Source: Vibrio neptunius | Lineage (GTDB): Bacteria > Pseudomonadota > Gammaproteobacteria > Enterobacterales > Vibrionaceae | Assembly: GCF_000967495.1 (NCBI RefSeq) | Contig: NZ_JXXU01000047.1 | Coordinates: 1-64,000, forward strand | Length of the DNA: 64,000 nt | Direction of reading: 5' to 3' | Shown here: positions 60,678 through 64,000 of the stretch, in pieces | Layout: every line of letters begins with the position of its first letter | How positions within the stretch are numbered: position 1 is the stretch's first letter | Position numbers and translations under genes: made by a program | Notes under the pieces: model-generated | Databases searched by the model: none | What the model saw: the letters and a program-made list of their open reading frames with translations, nothing else | What the model was told of the DNA's origin: nothing

Positions 60678-61369
60678 GACGGGCTCCCATCTCGTGTCTG
60701 TGGTGACCCTTTAATTTTTCCCATCACCCATTTGGTAATCACAGGGAAGAGCCCTAGAAGAGCGAATGAGGCCAATACTGATGGAGACACAATACCTGAT
60801 AAGCTATCTATCTGTGCCAATTGTGTACCTGCATTCAGGTATACCGCTGTACCAGGTAGCATGCCTAGCTGACTAACGAGATAAAATCGAGCCGTTGAAA
60901 TAGGTGTCAGACCCATGAGTAAGTTAATGAGAAAAAATGGAAACACAGGTATGAGGCGCAATGAGAACAGGTAAAAAGCCCCATCTCGATCGACACCTTG
61001 GTTGATGGCATTCAGTTTGTCGCCAAATTTACTTTGTACCCAATCACGTAGCAGGAAGCGGCTACTCAAGAAGGCTAATGTTGCTCCTATGGTGCTAGCA
61101 AATGAAACGAGCAACAAACTCGTCCAAAATCCAAATAGAGCGGCGCCAAGTAGTGTGACTACTGCTGCCCCTGGAATGGAAAACGCAGTGATAGCGATGT
61201 AAGCCAGGAAATAGATAGCTGCAGCTAGGGTAAAATTACTGTTGATGTATGCAGATAATGCAACTTGTTGCGACTTGGCATTTTCTAACGTTAGGTATTG
61301 ACCGAAATTGACTCCGAGAAAAATGATCAGGCCAACCAATAGGATACCCAACACAAGTTTCTTATTCAT
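60674..61369 (-). CDS. TVP38/TMEM64 family membrane protein (SNARE-associated/DedA superfamily)
   Basis: A 231-aa inner-membrane protein with about 5-6 TM segments. Family features are FSIPGAAVVTLLGAALFGFWTSLL, the GATLAFLSSRFLLRDWV re-entrant region, and LIPVFPFFLINLLMGLTPIS. Related proteins are thought to act as lipid scramblases or transporters. ATG 61369, with GAGGAAG five bases upstream, is preferred over 61411. Coupled to the small zinc protein downstream. Confidence 0.88.
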   Translation of the reverse strand: MNKKLVLGILLVGLIIFLGVNFGQYLTLENAKSQQVALSAYINSNFTLAAAIYFLAYIAITAFSIPGAAVVTLLGAALFGFWTSLLLVSFASTIGATLAFLSSRFLLRDWVQSKFGDKLNAINQGVDRDGAFYLFSLRLIPVFPFFLINLLMGLTPISTARFYLVSQLGMLPGTAVYLNAGTQLAQIDSLSGIVSPSVLASFALLGLFPVITKWVMGKIKGSPQTRDGSPS

Positions 61370-61465
61370 AACGACTTCCTCTATTTCGAGCTGCAGACAC
61401 ATTGCGCTCATTTAAATTGTTAACAAATAAGAACTGTTTGGCAAAGATTAAATTTCACAGCCAAT

Positions 61466-61495
61466 AAAAAAGCCAACCGTCTGGTTGGCTTTTCA
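61466..61495 (-). terminator. Terminator of tfoY
   Basis: AGCCAACC (61471-61478), loop GTCT, GGTTGGCT (61483-61490); on the minus strand it is followed by six T residues and lies 17 bases past the tfoY stop. Confidence 0.88.
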
Positions 61496-61506
61496 TCGAT
61501 TCTTGA

Positions 61507-62100
61507 TTAGCTGTTGAGTATGTTGACCAGCTCCTGTCGACGTTCAGGTGGAATGACGGACCAATGCTTACCATTGATTGCGCCTTCCAACGCCCAAAGC
61601 AATTCTAGGGACACGTCCGCGGTATGAGTGGCTTGAATCGCCTTAAATGCCTTAACTGAACCTGTTTCCTCTAAATTTTCAACGCTATCGATGCCCGCTT
61701 TCTTTAGCATGCGTTCAGTTGCAAGACGGAGGTTAGGGAGGTCTTTAAGGCGGTTAGGTCGAGTTTTCGCTTGAGATGTCTTTTCTTTTTTAGCGACTTC
61801 GAGTGCGCTCTGCGCTAGCTCGATCGCGCGGGTGGGGCAGGAGGCGACATCGTTGGTTAAAGCGAAGTATTTGGTTACGACCGGGAAGCCTCGTTTTTTG
61901 TAAACATAGGGCTCTAAGCCTTCAGATTTAAATTGACTAGCCAGTTTGTCGTCGGCGCGGATATGGAGCATATCGTTAACTACCAATGCGAACATTGTGT
62001 CGTCTGCGAAGATTCCGAATCCGCCGAACATCGAACGCGATTTTATACGACCAAGTGGGTCAAAAAGTCGCATCGAGTCTTTAAGTATTGGTTTATCCAT
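61507..62100 (-). CDS. tfoY: TfoX/Sxy-family regulator, TfoY
   Basis: Regulator of type VI secretion and motility in vibrios, a paralogue of the competence regulator TfoX. The 197-aa protein has a TfoX N-terminal domain (about 10-105, SRSMFGGFGIFADDTMFALVV, YKKRGFPVVTKYFAL) and a C-terminal helical domain (about 115-190, LPNLRLATERMLKKAGI, LLWALEGAINGKHWSVIP). The choice of TfoY rather than TfoX rests on the GEMM riboswitch 187 bases upstream, which precedes tfoY (VC1722) in V. cholerae. Confidence 0.85.
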   Translation of the reverse strand: MDKPILKDSMRLFDPLGRIKSRSMFGGFGIFADDTMFALVVNDMLHIRADDKLASQFKSEGLEPYVYKKRGFPVVTKYFALTNDVASCPTRAIELAQSALEVAKKEKTSQAKTRPNRLKDLPNLRLATERMLKKAGIDSVENLEETGSVKAFKAIQATHTADVSLELLWALEGAINGKHWSVIPPERRQELVNILNS

Positions 62101-62258
62101 GCTGTGTTATCTCGGTGTATATTATTATACGCCACCAAATTCAGGTCCGAGAGATTAGCAAAATAATGCAGATAAAGTGTCAATAAGGTGTCATACCAGA
62201 TTAAAACTCATACATTTACAATGTTCGCTCAAAAGTGAGAATTGCAGTGTTGTGTTTT

Positions 62259-62276
62259 AAACGATACGAATCGTTT
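62259..62276 (-). promoter_or_regulatory. Hairpin between riboswitch and tfoY (possible expression platform)
   Basis: AAACGAT-TCGT-ATCGTTT on the minus strand, perfect 7-bp stem, beginning about ten bases downstream of the riboswitch 3' end. It lacks a strong T tract. It could be a switching helix or a separate operator. Confidence 0.4.
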
Positions 62277-62286
62277 GCATCTTTGC

Positions 62287-62373
62287 CCATCGGCAACCCC
62301 GCTACCTTTCAGTTTCCTGAGTCAGGCCGGAAGCTTTGCGTCCCACCCTTTCGAGTGGTTTGCCCTGTTCGTG
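62287..62373 (-). ncRNA. Cyclic-di-GMP-I (GEMM) riboswitch upstream of tfoY
   Basis: The minus strand reads CACGAACAGGGCAAACC, then GAAAGGGTGGGACGCAAAGC, GGCCTGACTCAGGAAACTG, AGGTAGCGGGGTTGCCGATGG. These are the conserved core elements of the GEMM-I aptamer: CACG-NN-CAGGGCAAACC, the GAAA tetraloop and its receptor side, GGACGCAAAGC and GGTAGCGGGGTTRCCGATGG. It closely resembles the Vc2 aptamer of V. cholerae. It senses cyclic-di-GMP in the tfoY leader. Confidence 0.95.
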
Positions 62374-62476
62374 GCATTAGTCGAACATCTTAAGGATAAA
62401 TAAAATTTGAGGCAAGTATCACATCTCTATTGATCAAATGTGATCTTGGTTCAATTAAATTGCGTCTGAATGATAG

Positions 62477-62508
62477 ACCCGACTAATAGATTGAGTTATT
62501 AATCGGGT
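62477..62508 (-). terminator. Hairpin after purR
   Basis: ACCCGA (62477-62482) with TCGGGT (62503-62508), extended by TAATA/TATTA inside; it is 12 bases past the purR stop but has no T tract. Probably transcript-end structure for purR. Confidence 0.4.
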
Positions 62509-62519
62509 GTTACACACTG

Positions 62520-63527
62520 CTATTTGTTGAATTTGCACACAGTATCGCGTACTACAATTTCTGGGTGCATTTCAAATACACGTTTTTCATGCTCTTTGTC
62601 TTTGATGCGTTCGAGAAGAATTTCAAACGCATTCTTACCAACGCGTCGTTTAGGTTGGTGGACCGTTGTGAGTGGTGGTGAGAAGTACTCGGCGAGTTCG
62701 ATGTTGTCATAGCCAATCACAGAAACATCTTCTGGAATACGAACACCTTTTTGCTGCAGTCTGCTCATTAAACCTAGTGCCATGGTGTCGTTGAAACAGA
62801 ACACTGCTGATGGTTTTTTGTCCATGGCGACGATCTTATCGGCTGCCAACACCGCTGTATCGCACTCGAAGTTACCTTCTAGAATCCAATCTTCGTTGAC
62901 GGAAAGATTGGCTTCGGTCATTGCACGACGGAAGCCTAAGATACGTTCCTGACAGGCCGCTTTTTCGAAGTGACCGCTTAGACAAGCAATATCTTTATGC
63001 CCGTTGTCGATTAGGTATTTGGTTGCAAGATAACCCCCTTCTTCTGAGTTATCAATGATCTTGTCGGCTTGAGAGCTTTCAGGACCCCAATCCATGACTA
63101 CTTTAGGAATGTCTTTCTGACGGTCTAGCATCTCACTGAGTTCTTCTGTTAGGTCAGAACACATAACTAGAATGCCATCGACACGTTTTTCCGCGAGCAT
63201 ACGGATATAGTCGCGTTGTTTCTCGTAGATGCCACCAGTGTTACATAAGATCAATGTGTAACCTTGACGATAACAATAGCTTTCTACACCATCAATGACT
63301 TCAGAGAAGAATAGGTTGGTCGATTGAGTAACAAGCATGCCGATAGTACGAGTAGTATTACACTTCAGGCTGCGTGCGACGGCGCTTGGTGCGTAATTCA
63401 ATTCCGTGACCGCTTCCATTACCTTTTCTTGTGTCGCCTCGGCAACAAAGCGTGTCTTATTAATTACGTGAGAAACTGTTGTAGTTGACACACCAGCTAG
63501 GCGTGCCACATCTTTAATAGTGGCCAT
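62520..63527 (-). CDS. purR: Purine repressor PurR (LacI family)
   Basis: Represses purine synthesis genes when bound to hypoxanthine or guanine. The 335-aa protein has the N-terminal helix-turn-helix (IKDVARLAGVSTTTVSHVINKT) and hinge (LNYAPSAVARSLK) like E. coli PurR. A LacI/periplasmic-binding effector domain follows, with FFSEVIDGVESYCYRQGY, DNSEEGGYLATKYLIDNGH and SVIGYDNIELAEYFSPPLTT. AGGA lies nine bases upstream of ATG 63527. A candidate target is the nupC box at 26579-26594. Confidence 0.94.
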   Translation of the reverse strand: MATIKDVARLAGVSTTTVSHVINKTRFVAEATQEKVMEAVTELNYAPSAVARSLKCNTTRTIGMLVTQSTNLFFSEVIDGVESYCYRQGYTLILCNTGGIYEKQRDYIRMLAEKRVDGILVMCSDLTEELSEMLDRQKDIPKVVMDWGPESSQADKIIDNSEEGGYLATKYLIDNGHKDIACLSGHFEKAACQERILGFRRAMTEANLSVNEDWILEGNFECDTAVLAADKIVAMDKKPSAVFCFNDTMALGLMSRLQQKGVRIPEDVSVIGYDNIELAEYFSPPLTTVHQPKRRVGKNAFEILLERIKDKEHEKRVFEMHPEIVVRDTVCKFNK

Positions 63528-63604
63528 AAGGTTCTGTCCTGTCGATGACTGCCAGGAGGTATATTCAGATTGTAGAATAAATTGGCAGAAAGTATCAGAA
63601 ACAC

Positions 63605-63630
63605 AAAAACCGCTTAATTCAGCGGTTTGT
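63605..63630. terminator. Terminator downstream of the TorD-family gene
   Basis: AAACCGCT (63607-63614), loop TAATTC, AGCGGTTT (63621-63628). It lies between purR's start and the stop of the minus-strand chaperone gene at 63742; T tract on the minus strand is TTTTGTGT. Confidence 0.65.
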
Positions 63631-63741
63631 CTCTAGTTCATTCATTTTTATCGTTTGCGGTCACGATTCTAGACCGCAAACAAAAGAAGAGCAAACAAAA
63701 AGAAGGTGTAATAAGTTTTGTATCACACATTCATGACAAGG

Positions 63742-64000
63742 TTACTCACCTCTTAAGTAGGCACAGTCGAGTTCAAGAAACGTAACCAGTAGCAAAGCAG
63801 CCGCAGAGTAAAAGCCAAATTTGTCCAATGTTTCGCAATGCTTACTAAATTGTGGCACCCAACTCAGGAGATGTTGTTGAATAAATCCTTCCTGTTCGAT
63901 AAATGAATCTTCCATGTGGCGTTCTTGCTCTAGCTCGTTAGCTCGGATAATCAGGTTACCCAAAAAATCGAGCTCAATCGCTAGGTGGTCTGCGGGCTCA
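63742..64000 (-). CDS. TorD/DmsD-family chaperone, C-terminal part (runs off window)
   Basis: Minus-strand frame open to the window edge, so the 5' end is missing. The visible 86 codons include EPADHLAIELDFLGNLIIRA, FIQQHLLSWVPQFSKHCET and FYSAAALLLVTFLELDC, typical of the C-terminal half of cytoplasmic chaperones for Tat-exported molybdoenzymes (TorD, DmsD and formate dehydrogenase relatives). The TTG at 63963 is not the real start, because matching sequence continues upstream. The enzyme partner cannot be told from this fragment. Confidence 0.85.
   Translation of the reverse strand, partial: EPADHLAIELDFLGNLIIRANELEQERHMEDSFIEQEGFIQQHLLSWVPQFSKHCETLDKFGFYSAAALLLVTFLELDCAYLRGE

Noticed and set aside
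62436..62457. CRP-like site upstream of the tfoY riboswitch
   Set aside because: One half is a perfect TGTGA but the other (TTCAA) matches only 2 of 5 positions.

Overview
The window is a stretch of gammaproteobacterial chromosome, most probably a Vibrio (chromosome 1). The evidence is protein similarity and gene order shared with Vibrio and enteric genomes: yejM-yejL/yejK, ychE/adhE, minCDE-ycgL, yeaC-msrB-gapA-yeaD, lpxH-ppiB-cysS, infA-bpt-aat, yciN/topA, glgC-glgA. Further support comes from a cold-active-Vibrio-type alkaline phosphatase and a tfoY gene preceded by a cyclic-di-GMP-I (GEMM) riboswitch, as in Vibrio cholerae. No plasmid, phage, insertion sequence or CRISPR array is visible; this is mostly core genome with a few accessory genes.

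Layout. 1-700: an intergenic stretch, a terminator and tRNA-Ser(UGA). 696-7723: a self-contained uptake module made of a fused TRAP permease, its TAXI-type binding protein, a sigma54-dependent response regulator and a divergent sensor kinase. The transporter promoter region carries a well-formed sigma54 site and three copies of one palindrome, so the whole regulatory circuit can be read from the DNA. 7900-13300: tRNA-Pro(GGG), the yejM/yejL/yejK cluster, a membrane-anchored Hpt phosphotransfer protein and a methyltransferase. 13400-18600: a VOC protein, NhaC, Asd, a voltage-gated potassium channel with a C-terminal zinc ribbon, and YchE. 19198-24510: adhE, a repeat-rich intergenic stretch, minCDE and ycgL. 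24550-29474: lytic transglycosylase, LysR regulator, NupC transporter (candidate PurR box) and small cysteine-cluster proteins. 29475-31785: an AT-rich accessory gene for a putative SGNH-esterase lipoprotein. 31786-37400: small enzymes, alkaline phosphatase, an unknown 118-aa protein, Fur-box-controlled chaN and rlmA. 37516-45636: chemoreceptor, yeaD-gapA//msrB-yeaC, ychJ and an EAL-HDOD protein. 45714-56234: lpxH, ppiB, cysS, tdk, infA, bpt-aat, aroA, yciN and topA. 56743-59407: glgC-glgA. 59572-64000: alpha/beta hydrolase, TVP38 membrane protein with a coupled small zinc protein, tfoY with riboswitch, purR, and the C-terminal part of a TorD-family chaperone that runs off the right edge.

The most distinctive items are the sigma54/palindrome circuit of the TAXI-TRAP module (3911-4133), the hairpin array and tandem octamers between adhE and minE (21996-22311), the AT-rich esterase gene (29923-31638), and the riboswitch (62287-62373). 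Regulatory sites were found by eye from consensus patterns and are predictions. Start codons were moved from the longest possible frame where a ribosome binding site supported it.
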